Source: Porites lobata
Taxonomy: Eukaryota > Cnidaria > Anthozoa > Scleractinia > Poritidae
Length of the DNA stretch: 64,000 nt
Assembly (NCBI GenBank): GCA_942486035.1
Contig: CALNXK010000168.1
Span: 62,001-126,000, forward strand
Direction: 5' to 3'
In this document: one piece after another, positions 63,901-63,917 of the stretch
How positions within the stretch are numbered: position 1 is the first letter of the stretch
How the letters are laid out: every line of letters begins with the position of its first letter
Translations under genes and position numbers: made by a program
The notes under the pieces: generated by a model
The model's input: only the letters and a program-made list of their open reading frames with translations
What the model was told of the DNA's origin: nothing
Databases searched by the model: none

Positions 63901-63917
63901 TTCGTACTTGTTGAGAG
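1012..63917 (-). CDS. TRRAP: TRRAP, PIKK pseudokinase scaffold of SAGA/TIP60 acetyltransferase complexes (102 exons; N-terminus off the right edge)
   Basis: The product is a nuclear scaffold that activators (MYC, E2F and p53 in vertebrates) contact to recruit SAGA and TIP60/NuA4 acetyltransferases. I read 102 exons, numbered E1-E102 in gene order and listed in the block entries below. They total 10,102 nt, which is one base of a split first codon plus 3,366 codons and a TAG stop at 1012-1014. Every junction keeps phase, and the conceptual protein is collinear with vertebrate TRRAP throughout: HEAT solenoid, FAT, pseudo-PI3K/PI4K domain, FATC. Hallmarks include EEDMWAGLWQQRC, YPVRIHLIQHMVSAMQRL, PYNYFLLLRALFRSIGG and the C-terminal LCRMDPAWHPWL. 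Vertebrate TRRAP has about 3,830-3,860 residues, so roughly 600 N-terminal residues lie beyond position 64000. All introns are GT-AG except the GC-AG intron after E93. No frameshift or internal stop was seen, so this looks like an intact single-copy gene. The Tra1-family assignment is certain; the exact N-terminal boundary cannot be seen. Confidence 0.97.
1205..1635. repeat. Intronic repeat rich in ACGACTCCG-type motifs in both orientations
   Basis: The last TRRAP intron contains many degenerate copies of CGACTCCG and CGGAGTCG, and related AAGCGGAGTCGG, mixed with GATTCTTCT/AAAAACTGG segments in both orientations. This gives a partly palindromic block of about 430 bp. I take it for an old short transposable element or internally repetitive fold-back. 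Its ends are unclear. Confidence 0.5.
2257..3332 (-). CDS. TRRAP: TRRAP exons E99-E101: pseudokinase C-lobe without catalytic motifs
   Basis: Exons: E99 3191-3332, E100 2530-2726, E101 2257-2371. E99 encodes LALSGFAEFTLHLTRLGPEM, then LQIARDSGRLTVSYSRFEVD. E100 encodes DANRPVPFRLTPNLAEFLTP and AVLRDEMIAWHKK. E101 encodes a variable insert (QDETHAFPLSNPPTDME), then LVNGAVNAIMTRLQ. Active PIKKs have a GDRHxxN catalytic loop and a DFG here. The aligned positions are RLGPEML and VSYSRF, so neither motif exists and the domain must be a pseudokinase, as in all TRRAP/Tra1 proteins. PFRLTPN is the conserved counterpart of the PFRLT element of active PIKKs. Confidence 0.96.
3684..3792. mobile_element. 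109-bp MITE, palindromic
   Basis: Terminal inverted repeats of 23 bp are GAGTTGCTCAAAGCATGGTT... at 3684-3706 and its near-perfect complement at 3770-3792 (one mismatch). The interior also contains diverged GGTTAA pairs. It lies in the intron between E98 and E99. Confidence 0.8.
4272..5615 (-). CDS. TRRAP: TRRAP exons E94-E98: pseudo-PI3K/PI4K kinase domain, N-lobe
   Basis: Exons: E94 5508-5615 (YYIRIARFMPRVELVQKHN), E95 5218-5325 (IYPYLVVNDAWMTESRREER), E96 5030-5104 (HLLFTVPRVVAVSPQMRL), E97 4883-4924 (DNPSFISLREILTE, only 14 codons) and E98 4272-4487. E98 includes APIALYYERLASVQSRG, HQVLKDILREVQLTLVPE and QYTYQDPSDYWTFRKQ. E94-E97 each carry whole codons, and E98 is phase 0. All align with the vertebrate pseudokinase without gaps. 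In active PIKKs this region provides the ATP-binding lobe. TRRAP and Tra1 keep the fold but are not catalytically active. Confidence 0.96.
4510..4736. mobile_element. MITE, TAAGG(G)TTGATTTCC family, copy 1
   Basis: The ends are TAAGGGTTGATTTCC and GGAAATCAACCTTA, with ACGTGCGT/ACGCAC motifs and small internal hairpins. It starts 22 bp beyond the acceptor end of E98, in the E97-E98 intron. A second copy with the same ends and the GCATGAAAGGTCGCTCGT core lies at 26526-26736. Confidence 0.85.
6168..6261 (-). CDS. TRRAP: TRRAP exon E93: start of the pseudokinase domain, followed by a GC-AG intron
   Basis: The exon completes LPN from E92 and then encodes SFLLEERCRFLSNFTTSTAE, ending EVELPGEFLMPK. 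With the two carried-over bases its 94 nt make exactly 32 codons, and E94 begins in phase 0 with HSPYYIRIARFMPRVE. The donor after MPK is therefore AAG|GCAAAT, a GC-AG intron. No GT nearby keeps both frame and the conserved MPK-HSPYY spacing (vertebrate MPKPTHYYIKI has the same length). The next GT downstream would add unconserved residues and shift phase. Confidence 0.92.
6735..8198 (-). CDS. TRRAP: TRRAP exons E90-E92: FRB-like region and approach to the pseudokinase
   Basis: Exons: E90 8099-8198, E91 7548-7755, E92 6735-6824. E90 encodes MVWFRECWHEEVLRQLRQGL, and E91 ITPHTLSFVKKLVSTFGIG then SSAASESLARRAQATAQDPV and FQRLKEQFAIDFDF. E92 encodes PGSMGLHNLISKLKKWIKIL. The WFRE...WHEEVL motif occupies the FRB-like position ahead of the kinase domain in the PIKK family. 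LISKLKKWIK is a conserved TRRAP/Tra1 helix. Phase at E92-E93 required extending E93 upstream, so that LLPNSFLLEERCRF reads through and matches the vertebrate LPKFFLIEEKCRF. Confidence 0.95.
8344..8912. mobile_element. 569-bp TIR element with internal perfect hairpin
   Basis: The ends are AATAGGCCATTTGCACTA and TAGTGCAAGTGGCCTATT, inverted with one mismatch. Inside is a perfect hairpin with 22-bp arms at 8676-8697 and 8704-8725. The arms read TTGGCCGCCATGTTGGAGGG and complement, and the loop is 6 nt. GGTCACGTGACC-type motifs occur near both ends. No protein is encoded. Confidence 0.8.
9101..9400 (-). CDS. TRRAP: TRRAP exon E89: linker end and return to conserved FAT sequence
   Basis: The exon is exactly 100 codons. 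Residues 1-62 continue the Ser/Thr/Pro/Ala-rich linker (STPAPPSTSSSTPTAPAHS and onward). From residue 63 it is conserved: DPGAIRATAQMWRCSKIMHL, then LRDLHPTLLSALEGVVDQ, matching the vertebrate DPGPIRATAPMWRCSRIMH region. Length and frame are fixed by the E90 start MVWFRE. The acceptor lies in a pyrimidine-rich stretch, ...CTCTTTCAAG. This is the longest coding exon in the window. Confidence 0.95.
9514..9548 (-). CDS. TRRAP: TRRAP exon E88: 35-nt microexon in the linker
   Basis: The exon encodes ENAGSLKAATT and joins E87 (phase 1) to E89 (phase 0). The upstream AG pair is TAG-CAG. Using the first AG adds one Ala codon, and using the second removes it; both keep frame. It cannot be skipped alone without a frameshift, unlike E87. 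It is recognised only because E87 ends with one spare base and E89 starts at a codon boundary. The sequence itself is unconserved, so it is the least certain exon in this part of the gene. Confidence 0.75.
10369..10572 (-). CDS. TRRAP: TRRAP exon E87: Ser/Thr/Ala-rich linker, first part
   Basis: This exon of 204 nt has the same phase (1) at both ends, so it could be skipped cleanly. It encodes 66-67 residues of low complexity, beginning MEAAAAGISAHRSS and continuing with Thr/Ser/Ala/Gly repeats (GSETGQTSTAAAS and similar). It follows the conserved KIEQRE of E86. In vertebrate TRRAP the same position holds a short Gln/Ser-rich linker whose length, as I recall, varies by alternative splicing. 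No domain is visible. The run of Ser and Thr suggests a disordered, possibly heavily modified segment, which is inference. Confidence 0.9.
10722..10845. mobile_element. MITE of the CCACC(T)ACCCCTCC family, diverged copy
   Basis: It shares the core TTGCCCTAAGTGAGAAGTAAG and the outward palindromic CCAACCCCTTC/GGGGAGGGGTAGG arms with the better copy at 39975-40095. It lies in the E86-E87 intron. Confidence 0.65.
10938..14597 (-). CDS. TRRAP: TRRAP exons E79-E86: FAT domain, C-terminal half
   Basis: Exons: E79 14485-14597, E80 13668-13779, E81 13428-13528, E82 12620-12730, E83 12105-12228, E84 11802-11866, E85 11559-11646, E86 10938-10998. Signatures are MLGVHASAWAIIHYGYIARK, IPSVPIVDCFQKIKQQVKCY, GLEVIESTNLKYFSKEMTA, SQAVQMHDSLVMAWALWGDY, LGVSAIVCYLHACRHQNEAK, AVDKYCVGVPPVHWLPW, IPQLLTCLV and AMYFPIRTLYLTWKIEQRE. 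The E79 acceptor is a run of three in-frame AGs (AAG-CAG-CAG). I chose the middle one because it gives the vertebrate-like spacing between HEP and ML. E86 ends in phase 1, directly before the expanded linker. Confidence 0.95.
11400..11522. mobile_element. 123-bp foldback MITE ending GTTTTTGTGATATC
   Basis: The ends are GTTTTTGTGATATCTGGA and TCCAGATATCACAAAAAC, a perfect 18-bp inverted repeat. The interior continues to pair loosely (CAAGGTC/GACCTTG, then GGCTCGGCTCGGC). It lies in the intron between E85 and E86. Confidence 0.85.
12838..13067. mobile_element. MITE, GGGTTGTTC family, copy 1
   Basis: The left end GGGCCGGGTTGTTCAAAG pairs with the right end TTCGAACAACTGCGCCC, and GGGTTAAGATAACCC and AACCCTGGGTTAAGCG lie inside. 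It shares its internal sequence (CCCAGGGTTAGTGC, GAAACCCGGGTTAAA) with the copy at 14806-15008. Confidence 0.75.
14657..14786. mobile_element. 130-bp MITE with 25-bp perfect TIRs
   Basis: Perfect inverted termini: TAGAGCGGTTTTCACTTGAC... and its complement ...GTCAAGTGAAAACCGCTCTA, extending through CTGTCG/CGACAG. The interior is a GGTTTTTG-rich stretch. Confidence 0.9.
14806..15008. mobile_element. MITE, GGGTTGTTC family, copy 2
   Basis: The ends are GGGCTGGGTTATTCGAAGC and GCGTTCGAACAACCGGGCCC. The internal GGGTTAAGATAACCCAGGGT and AAACCCGGGTTAAAA are as in the copy at 12838-13067. It starts 20 bp after the preceding MITE. Confidence 0.8.
15040..15215 (+). mobile_element. tRNA-derived SINE
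   Basis: The head resembles a tRNA with a B box GAGTTCGATCC and a diverged A box (GTTGGTTAGTGTG). It is followed by a unique tail ending in a GGAGGGAGGGGAATAAAA stretch. No intact tRNA fold is visible, so it is a SINE or tRNA pseudogene rather than a tRNA gene. Confidence 0.6.
15759..19957 (-). CDS. TRRAP: TRRAP exons E71-E78: FAT domain core
   Basis: Exons: E71 19799-19957, E72 18951-19042, E73 18562-18638, E74 18057-18115, E75 17864-17959, E76 17239-17334, E77 16284-16402, E78 15759-15876. E71 encodes the most diagnostic block, MDALAEMYSLLNEEDMWAGL followed by WQQRCRYPETATAIAYE. It is close to the vertebrate SLAELYSLLQEEDMWAGLW region. Later segments are YNLWEEHWINCSKELGQWD, LESAWRVPEWQSMKEALAQ, YRGYIAICHPEEQHL, QWRRLPPVISQQHIPLLQ, MELQEAAQIHTGLQPPN and DNLSHWSDVFMWRHHHYQAI. 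Regular tryptophans and short helices fit the TPR-like FAT solenoid. Boundaries were chosen so that every junction stays in phase; several donors (GTCAGC after E76, GTCAGT after E78) are weak. Confidence 0.97.
16716..16790 (+). mobile_element. tRNA-like SINE head or tRNA pseudogene
   Basis: There is an A box TAGCTCAGAGGTTAGAGCA and a B box GGTTCGAATCC, with a partly paired acceptor stem (TCCTCAG/CTGGGAA). The anticodon arm TCCG...CGGA encloses an oversized loop, so a functional tRNA is unlikely. Confidence 0.6.
16933..17072. mobile_element. 140-bp TA-flanked MITE (Tc1/mariner-pogo-like ends)
   Basis: The ends TACAGTGGAATCTCGATATA... and ...TATATCGAGGTTCCACTGTA are inverted repeats of 26 bp with one mismatch, bounded by TA. 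CAGTGGAACCTCGATATAACG-type ends are widespread among pogo/Tigger-derived MITEs (from memory). No transposase is present. Confidence 0.8.
19270..19770. repeat. Diverged interspersed repeat in the E71-E72 intron
   Basis: Positions 19270-19350 resemble the 106-bp repeat unit seen at 27440-27945 (TTTGAATGATCACAC, GGATTCTATC, CTCAAAAAGTACAAGCACCC). Positions about 19440-19755 contain TGGAACACGTTCTTCACTCG and TCCACGG/AAATGGAA stretches that look like an interspersed element. The boundaries are approximate. Confidence 0.4.
20659..23640 (-). CDS. TRRAP: TRRAP exons E67-E70: entry to the FAT domain
   Basis: Exons: E67 23524-23640 (VERHGKFIEKLREVK), E68 22797-22916 (LWNLLTEKQQQ), E69 21536-21679 (LAGEISPFMCSGSHLVQ ... 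AVPIRPCILK) and E70 20659-20820 (YLGKSHNSWHRAGLTLEDYA ...). All four are phase 0 at both ends. The vertebrate counterparts are RHDKFLDTLREVK, LAGEISPFLCSGSHQVQ, PIPIRPCVLK and YLGKTHNLW. The second half of E70 (HQISHQQQQ, then IDFSPFEEDPSEINQH) is not conserved. It is Gln-rich then acidic, and replaces the shorter vertebrate linker before DSLAELYSLL. FAT domains are helical alpha-solenoids that clamp the kinase domain in PIKKs. Confidence 0.95.
21757..22000. mobile_element. 244-bp MITE with TAGAGAGATTAAGATTCAC-type ends
   Basis: The left end TAGCGAGGTTAAGATTCACG matches the complement of the right end (GTGAATCTTAATCTCTCTA) with few mismatches. The repeats extend inward through CCAAACGGCAGACG/CGTTTGCCGTTTG. 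It lies in the E68-E69 intron. Confidence 0.8.
23110..23482. mobile_element. MITE, GGGAGCTTTAGCAACGACGACG family, copy a
   Basis: The left end AGGGACCTTAAGCAACGACG and right end CCGTTGGTTAAACGCCCC match the termini of the complete copy at 30404-30772. The internal AAAACAACAACTTTGCACGT and TTTTTGTACATTTCTTTGCC segments are shared with copies c and d. It ends about 40 bp before E67. Confidence 0.8.
24052..26306 (-). CDS. TRRAP: TRRAP exons E63-E66: end of the solenoid and acidic disordered loop
   Basis: Exons: E63 26204-26306 (STELASKLEPAFLSGLRC), E64 25718-25780 (VFDKTMKKKLYDRLLYIFCS), E65 25020-25067 (NWEAMGPHFWIKQCIE) and E66 24052-24309 (86 codons). E66 begins LLLAVSACERPVTPSS, reaches MLPSVTSFI, then becomes a hydrophilic Glu/Lys/Ser-rich segment (KGEKMETESSKEGESKKEDG) ending RFLFEIDDSE. 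Vertebrate TRRAP has a comparable acidic segment (around RERENSESKEEDVEIDIE) at the same place, so a disordered loop before FAT is conserved in character but not in sequence. E65 could be misread as ending after KQ. Only the GTACGA donor further on keeps CIE joined to LLLAV. Confidence 0.94.
24447..24598. mobile_element. 152-bp MITE, ATTTAGCAATAGAACG ends
   Basis: The left end ATTTAGCAATAGAACGGGAA is inverted at the right end (TTCGCGTTCTGTTGCTAAAT). The arms extend through CGTCAATTCACGACGGCGCG and the matching CGTCGTCAAATGACG. Confidence 0.8.
25402..25630 (+). mobile_element. tRNA-derived SINE
   Basis: The tRNA-like head is GGACTAGTTCAGTTGTTAGA and B box AGGTTCGATTACC. The body contains GGCTCGGATGACCACGTA, which also occurs inverted near 45910-45925 in another intron, showing a dispersed family. 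Confidence 0.65.
26373..26526. mobile_element. MITE with GGACGCAACA inverted ends
   Basis: GCAGACGGACGCAACACG on the left pairs with CATGTTGCGTCCGT on the right. ACTCCCAACAACATGCATGC and CAACAATGTTGGGAGTTGTT form further internal pairings. It abuts the next MITE at 26526. Confidence 0.65.
26526..26736. mobile_element. MITE, TAAGG(G)TTGATTTCC family, copy 2
   Basis: It has the same termini and core (GAGCGACCTTTCATGCATTG, inverted relative to copy 1) as 4510-4736. The ends are TAAGGTTGATTTCC and GGATATCAACCCTTA. Confidence 0.8.
26741..26945. mobile_element. MITE, GGGAGCTTTAGCAACGACGACG family, copy b
   Basis: The left end GGGGCTTAAGCAGTAAGCAA and right end TCGTCGTTACTGAAGCTCTC are inverted. 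The interior GTCGTTGTCTTGTTCACGTC and AAATGCACAAAAAAGCG match copies c and d. It directly follows the previous element, making a cluster of three MITEs in the E62-E63 intron. Confidence 0.7.
27006..34001 (-). CDS. TRRAP: TRRAP exons E51-E62: HEAT solenoid before the FAT domain
   Basis: Exons: E51 33897-34001, E52 33696-33795, E53 32588-32634, E54 31721-31795, E55 31316-31393, E56 30246-30306, E57 30040-30127 (or 30124), E58 29134-29220, E59 28403-28479, E60 28070-28188, E61 27267-27326, E62 27006-27148. Signatures are HADAVVNFLLRIACQ, GETLSRRCVALLKTALRPDV, WLDKILVTV, FKPLQRGIATCMTCQNTK, IRAIHTLLARLMTLFPLE, SKYEELETLYGNIGKVIYDG, PLMMLKAACSHNPSYIDR, MRRLFFVILSTLIEKSP and EKRFPEDFELQAQFLELV. The vertebrate loop between IEKSP and the following KILRAV is matched without gaps. 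E57 has a tandem TAG-CAG acceptor that adds or drops one Ala. The donors of E58 and E62 (GTAGGC, GTTTGA) are weak but phase-required. Confidence 0.95.
27440..27945. repeat. Tandem array of a 106-bp unit, about 4.7 copies
   Basis: CCTTGTACAGCAT (or near variants) recurs at about 27531, 27637, 27743 and 27848, a period of 105-106 bp. Each unit contains ACCACAGGAAAGTACTGCTC, then AGTAGCTTTCATTTAAAT, GTCACACTTTAGGATTTC and ATCCACAAACTCAAAAGTTA. Copies are over 90% alike by eye. It lies in the E60-E61 intron. Confidence 0.9.
29015..29106. mobile_element. 92-bp near-perfect hairpin (42-bp arms)
   Basis: The arms are 29015-29056 and 29065-29106, with one mismatch and an 8-nt loop CCCCACTA. The arm contains CGGCCGTTTTTAGTGTCGTC and ACGCAACGCTCCT. 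It is probably a fold-back MITE, 28 bp from the donor end of E58. Confidence 0.9.
29350..29698. mobile_element. MITE, GGGAGCTTTAGCAACGACGACG family, copy c
   Basis: It has AGTAAGCAACAGCGACGGCG with a short (GGCGAC)n expansion on the left and GTCTTTGCTTGAGCTCCCTA on the right. The middle (TTGTTCACGTCCTCCACAAA etc.) matches copy d. The left end is degraded. Confidence 0.7.
30361..30803. mobile_element. Nested insertion: CCACCTACCCCTCC MITE interrupted by another MITE
   Basis: The flanks GTTTCTGGGTAACTGACCAC at 30361-30380 and TTGACTTAGGGGAGG after 30772 are the two halves of the MITE family seen intact at 39975-40095. Between them sits the 369-bp element 30404-30772. This gives a relative age: the outer element came first. 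Confidence 0.7.
30404..30772. mobile_element. MITE, GGGAGCTTTAGCAACGACGACG family, complete copy d
   Basis: It is TA-bounded, with TAGGGAACTTTAGCATCGAC on the left and GTCGTTGCTAAAGCTCCCTA on the right. It is 369 bp long, non-coding, and the best reference copy of a four-copy family in this window. Confidence 0.85.
32270..32480. repeat. Interspersed repeat with CCAATCA/TGATTGG motifs
   Basis: Multiple AACCAATCA and CTGATTGGTC motifs occur in both orientations around GCGGGAAAACGC. A similar block lies at about 15985-16100 in another intron. It looks like a small, old MITE family; the ends are not defined. Confidence 0.4.
33069..33528. mobile_element. 460-bp TIR element built of TTCAAGGAC motifs
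   Basis: The ends are TCAGGGTTCATAC and GTGCGAGAACCCCGCTGA. The interior has repeated TTTTCAAGGA(C) near both ends. No coding sequence was found. Confidence 0.65.
34171..34332. mobile_element. 162-bp MITE ending TACCCTGGGTGCCA
   Basis: The left TACCCTGGGTGCCA pairs with the right TGGTACCAAGGGTA, and both ends are TA. The GC-rich interior includes GCTTCGCCGCTCGTGGCTTC and GTGTCGGCCTTCGGCCAACA. Confidence 0.75.
34916..35291 (-). CDS. TRRAP: TRRAP exons E49-E50: basic, putative nuclear-localisation region
   Basis: E49 is 35259-35291 (11 codons) and E50 is 34916-34987 (24 codons). Both are phase 0 at each end, so either could be skipped or extended without shifting frame. E50 encodes GGVKRPSEDSATPEAKRTRS, with two basic clusters (KRP and AKRTR) spaced like a bipartite NLS. 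It sits where vertebrate TRRAP has IKRGLSVDSAQEVKRFR. E49 encodes only Ser/Thr/Ala/Glu (QSESSTSAALK). Its acceptor is a tandem TAG-CAG, so the first Gln may be included or omitted. The surrounding protein is otherwise folded HEAT repeat, so this is probably a flexible loop. The NLS role is inferred from position and basic residues only. Confidence 0.9.
35474..42942 (-). CDS. TRRAP: TRRAP exons E35-E48: HEAT-repeat solenoid, C-terminal half
   Basis: Exons: E35 42872-42942, E36 42524-42572, E37 42357-42413, E38 41728-41795, E39 41497-41608, E40 40645-40734, E41 40125-40289, E42 39254-39336, E43 38652-38721, E44 37795-37878, E45 37078-37185, E46 36563-36636, E47 36194-36293, E48 35474-35578. Signatures are WREPKLLAKCLLNY, EVELLFQLLRVFT, FERGEGDALIGGSPSPEQ, VISVFIRKVVDPDN, LRRLMTFAWPCLL, LLLAHIIAKFAIHKRIVMQ, LTPAMPARMED, TKKIIVEEGHTVAQLVHML, VYYPVRIHLIQHMVSAMQRL and LAVDLAEVILKWELQRIKD. 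This is among the most strongly conserved stretches of the protein. The minisatellite at 40827-41380 lies in the intron between E39 and E40, and the large foldback at 37255-37679 in the intron between E44 and E45. Confidence 0.96.
36024..36170. mobile_element. 147-bp MITE with GGGCCCAGTTGTTCAAA ends
   Basis: The right end TTTGAACAACCCGGCCC is the inverted left end. The interior carries two palindromic GGATAA/TTATCC pairs. It ends 23 bp from the donor end of E47. Confidence 0.85.
37255..37679. mobile_element. 425-bp fold-back element, 181-bp arms
   Basis: The arms 37255-37435 and 37499-37679 are inverted repeats of about 90% identity by eye, around a 63-bp spacer. They start AATAGACCTTTTTACC and end GGCACAAGGATC-type sequence. 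No ORF of note is present. It lies in the E44-E45 intron. Confidence 0.9.
39975..40095. mobile_element. 121-bp palindromic MITE of the CCACCTACCCCTCC family
   Basis: TGGGGTTTCTGATTAACTGC on the left pairs with the right end TACGCAGAATCCCCA, and CCACCTACCCCTCCCC pairs with GGGGAGGGGTGAGTGG. It lies 30 bp from the donor end of E41. Confidence 0.85.
40827..41380. repeat. Minisatellite, 29-bp unit, about 19 copies
   Basis: The unit is GGTTAATTCAGTACACACTA plus TACTACTTT, repeated with scattered substitutions (TCCAG, TTCAA, TTTAG variants). It fills most of the E39-E40 intron. The unit length is not tied to coding, and both flanking exons are intact. Confidence 0.92.
42000..42290 (-). mobile_element. 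tRNA-derived SINE, minus strand
   Basis: On the minus strand a tRNA-like head reads GGACTAGCTCACTTGGTAGA through B box GGGTTGATCTCC (42219-42286). A body follows with GGGCCCGTTTCTCG and GGGCCCGAAAGG pieces that form an imperfect inverted pair. Confidence 0.6.
43040..43200. repeat. Dispersed relative of the 106-bp unit
   Basis: It contains ACTTGAATGGTCACATCATA, GGATTCTGTCCACAGACTCA and AAAGCTAGAGTCACCTTACA, the same order of motifs as the tandem array at 27440-27945. A further fragment sits at about 44765-44860 (TTTCATTTGAATGGTAATAT, CAGACTCAAAAGATAG). Confidence 0.6.
43341..50794 (-). CDS. TRRAP: TRRAP exons E22-E34: central HEAT-repeat solenoid
   Basis: Exons: E22 50720-50794, E23 49931-49957 (27 nt), E24 49772-49819, E25 49544-49630, E26 49229-49325, E27 48241-48305, E28 48093-48149, E29 47083-47187, E30 45670-45735, E31 44963-45052, E32 44074-44202, E33 43740-43853, E34 43341-43433. 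Signatures are SVHSIMLPHK, then ILEDMIPPK (microexon E23), KHLLRHQPVNTQIALM, LFTMDLTIMEHKVFF, LPCYKTVQSLTPLRKSAL, LLLKLGDYRSLNLQLIQ, HLMELFPGSFNEKLCEQLL, INMFYLIPAASSKLIEPL and PLREPLLKFLIRYPTQTVD. E31 encodes a Ser/Gln/Thr-rich loop that is poorly conserved with vertebrates. E34 is one of the less conserved exons; its frame was fixed by the phase-0 start of E35 and by SKPLRQTLEAHS against the vertebrate ARPLRDVLAANP. Confidence 0.94.
46030..46296 (-). mobile_element. tRNA-derived SINE, minus strand
   Basis: The minus-strand head at about 46228-46290 carries GGCTCAGTTAGTAGGGCGCT and B box GGGTCCGATCACC. It is followed by a body with GTGACTGACATTACGACAAC and GTGAGTCATATCACGTTGAT. It looks like a common anthozoan SINE (from memory). 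Confidence 0.65.
46534..46911. mobile_element. 378-bp interspersed repeat, copy 1 of a near-identical pair
   Basis: It runs from TTTAACAACTGCGTCGCTG to TTATTTAACCTCATTTA, in the E29-E30 intron. By eye it is about 94-95% identical to 50330-50702 over the full length, with a 5-bp indel (TGTAC) and scattered changes. No terminal inverted repeat and no tRNA boxes were found. It is rich in CCCCCATGGCTGG / CCAGCCATG pairs. Confidence 0.9.
47735..47985 (-). mobile_element. tRNA-derived SINE with (AAAT)n tail, minus strand
   Basis: On the minus strand, a tRNA-like head GAGAGCACTCGCCTCTCGCC with B box TGGTTTGAATCCC leads into GTATGTGGGTTGAGTTTGAT and TCGACCAGGAATCAGGTAGA. It ends near 47735 in an ATTTATTTATTTAT tail, a typical SINE structure. 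Confidence 0.75.
48604..48818 (-). pseudogene. Probable 3' remnant of a non-LTR retrotransposon ORF
   Basis: The minus strand encodes 63 residues ending with DRNVWNKIAQSIPTERAE and a stop, followed by a (GAT)n microsatellite (48604-48630). A short ORF end with a D-R-x-W segment followed by a simple repeat is the usual look of a 5'-truncated LINE. No reverse transcriptase motif is present, so the family is not certain. Confidence 0.45.
49400..49498 (+). mobile_element. 3' fragment of the tRNA-SINE at 51640 and 51882
   Basis: It contains GAAGTCCTGAATTT, then AAATTGCATAAATTGCGTTC and ACTGCGACGATCATTTCTTC, identical or nearly so to the tails of the two copies below. The tRNA head is missing. Confidence 0.7.
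50330..50702. mobile_element. 373-bp interspersed repeat, copy 2 of a near-identical pair
   Basis: It lies in the E22-E23 intron, in the same orientation as 46534-46911. It ends 17 bp before the donor end of E22 with TTATTTAACCTCATTTA. The high identity suggests recent movement or a gene-conversion tract. Confidence 0.9.
51330..57847 (-). CDS. TRRAP: TRRAP exons E10-E21: HEAT-repeat solenoid
   Basis: Exons: E10 57758-57847, E11 57213-57323, E12 56805-56894, E13 56110-56235, E14 55590-55660, E15 55357-55460, E16 54427-54550, E17 53664-53811, E18 53096-53181, E19 52814-52925, E20 52117-52197, E21 51330-51428. Recognisable segments are VDNLQPDFLYDHIQPVRAEL, VLGKFGGGNRRMLKEPQK, SFLIAMMSLEDTES, KVFEQAITGV, VPFVSHLVRHFTIVGVVQQ and ALCFVMMDLTNEVSAG. 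E11 uses a GTTGGT donor. The E12 acceptor that keeps phase gives KLRYNSAETSGP, matching the vertebrate KLHYVVTEVQGP. The E15 acceptor is ambiguous: AGs at 55461-55462 and six bases inside the exon are both in phase and differ by two residues. The part after FTIVGVVQQ (PCPIKPQARNRRGMDI) is shorter than in vertebrates, which carry a longer loop here. Confidence 0.94.
51640..51840 (+). mobile_element. tRNA-derived SINE, copy 1 of a tandem pair
   Basis: The head has GCTTCATAGCTGAGTTGGTA, GAGCATCGCACCGGTAAA and a B box GGGTTCAAACTCC, then GAAGTCCTGAAATT and the ACGCAATTGCATAAATTGCG tail. The anticodon region is shortened, so it is not a working tRNA. The trailing TCATATATGATTTATTTC is repeated after copy 2. 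Confidence 0.75.
51882..52076 (+). mobile_element. tRNA-derived SINE, copy 2 of a tandem pair
   Basis: It has GGCTTCATAGCTCAGTTGGT, GGGCATCGCACCGGTAAATC and B box GGGTTCAAACCCC. The tail matches copy 1 through TTCATATATCATTAACA. The head resembles tRNA-Thr but its anticodon stem does not pair properly. Confidence 0.8.
53905..53960 (+). mobile_element. 5S rRNA-like fragment (possible 5S-derived SINE)
   Basis: TTAAGCCCTGAAGGGTGGGT then TAGGAATTGGATGGGTGACC resemble the 3' half of 5S rRNA (the TAAGCAGGGT...GGTTAGTACTTGGATGGG region). The 5' half is absent. It could be a 5S-SINE head or a pseudogene. Confidence 0.45.
56370..56726. mobile_element. TA-flanked MITE with a second MITE inserted
   Basis: The ends TACAGTCGACTCTCTCC and AAGAGAGTTGACTGTA are inverted, TA-bounded repeats. 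Confidence 0.8.
56503..56665. mobile_element. 163-bp inverted-repeat element nested in the previous MITE, 9-bp target duplication
   Basis: It runs from TAGCCTGCGAGCAAGCTC to GAGCTTGCTCGCTCGCATGCTA. The arms extend through CGTTCTTGCGAGGCTCGC-type sequence. CTCTAAGAC precedes it at 56494-56502 and follows it at 56666-56674, a perfect 9-bp target-site duplication, the length typical of Mutator-like elements. Confidence 0.85.
58051..58312. mobile_element. MITE GTAAAATCCAACTAGT plus adjacent hairpin
   Basis: GTAAAATCCAACTAGT at 58051 is inverted as ACTAGTTGGATTTTAC ending at 58240. An AACAATTATTCCTC ... GAGAAATAATTGTT hairpin follows up to about 58312. Confidence 0.7.
58376..63917 (-). CDS. TRRAP: TRRAP exons E1-E9: HEAT-repeat solenoid, first part in the window
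   Basis: Exons in gene order: E1 63860-63917, E2 63636-63689, E3 62886-62924 (13 codons), E4 62099-62195, E5 61105-61199, E6 60285-60393, E7 59832-59888, E8 59100-59187, E9 58376-58454. The translation includes VRMKEEKEILEHFAGV, FTMMNTSTFKEVF, SNLYLKLFKLVFGSVSLF, PYNYFLLLRALFRSIGG, MKDLFVELCLTVPVRLS and LPYLPMLMDPLVSALNGSQ, all collinear with vertebrate TRRAP. The helical, leucine-rich character fits the HEAT solenoid that wraps the SAGA and TIP60 modules. E1 starts inside a codon (one leading base), so the gene continues beyond the right edge. For E3 the acceptor giving YLVERIHTNYALQ keeps phase 0 with E2. A second AG seven bases further in would break the frame. Confidence 0.95.
59362..59766 (+). 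mobile_element. Full-length tRNA-derived SINE, about 400 bp
   Basis: The tRNA-like head is CCAGTTAGCTCAAAAGGATA to B box GGGTTCAAACCCC. A long conserved-looking body follows with GAGAAAGTGCTGCCTTTGTA, GACTTTCTAGTCTTCTCGGA and GGACGTTAAAGAACCCACAC. The 3' end is a short (CCTCAT)n repeat. It looks like a SINE family shared among invertebrates (from memory). Confidence 0.8.
60429..60954. mobile_element. 526-bp TIR element with CTAGGATCTTCC repeats
   Basis: AAGGGGCTGTTTACAAGGAG on the left is inverted on the right (CTATGTAAACAGCCCTT). Ten or so AGGAAGATCCTAG/CTAGGATCTTCCT palindromic units are concentrated near both ends. No ORF was seen. Confidence 0.8.
61300..61590. mobile_element. Inverted-repeat element, ATTTGGCATAAATACC hairpin
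   Basis: GTGATATTTGGCATAAATAC with CACTTGTGATATTTCAAAAT is repeated inverted as ATTTTGAAATATAACCCGTG and GTATTTATGCCAAATATCAC. The flanking TAGTTTATACTACTACATG stretch appears to belong to the same element. Confidence 0.65.
62522..62853. mobile_element. TIR element with TATAAGCCCCTCC repeats
   Basis: TAAAATTCCGAAAATAAGCC on the left pairs with the right end TTTGGAATTTTA. The body holds about eight copies of ATAAGCCCCTCCAAA. It lies in the E3-E4 intron. Confidence 0.75.
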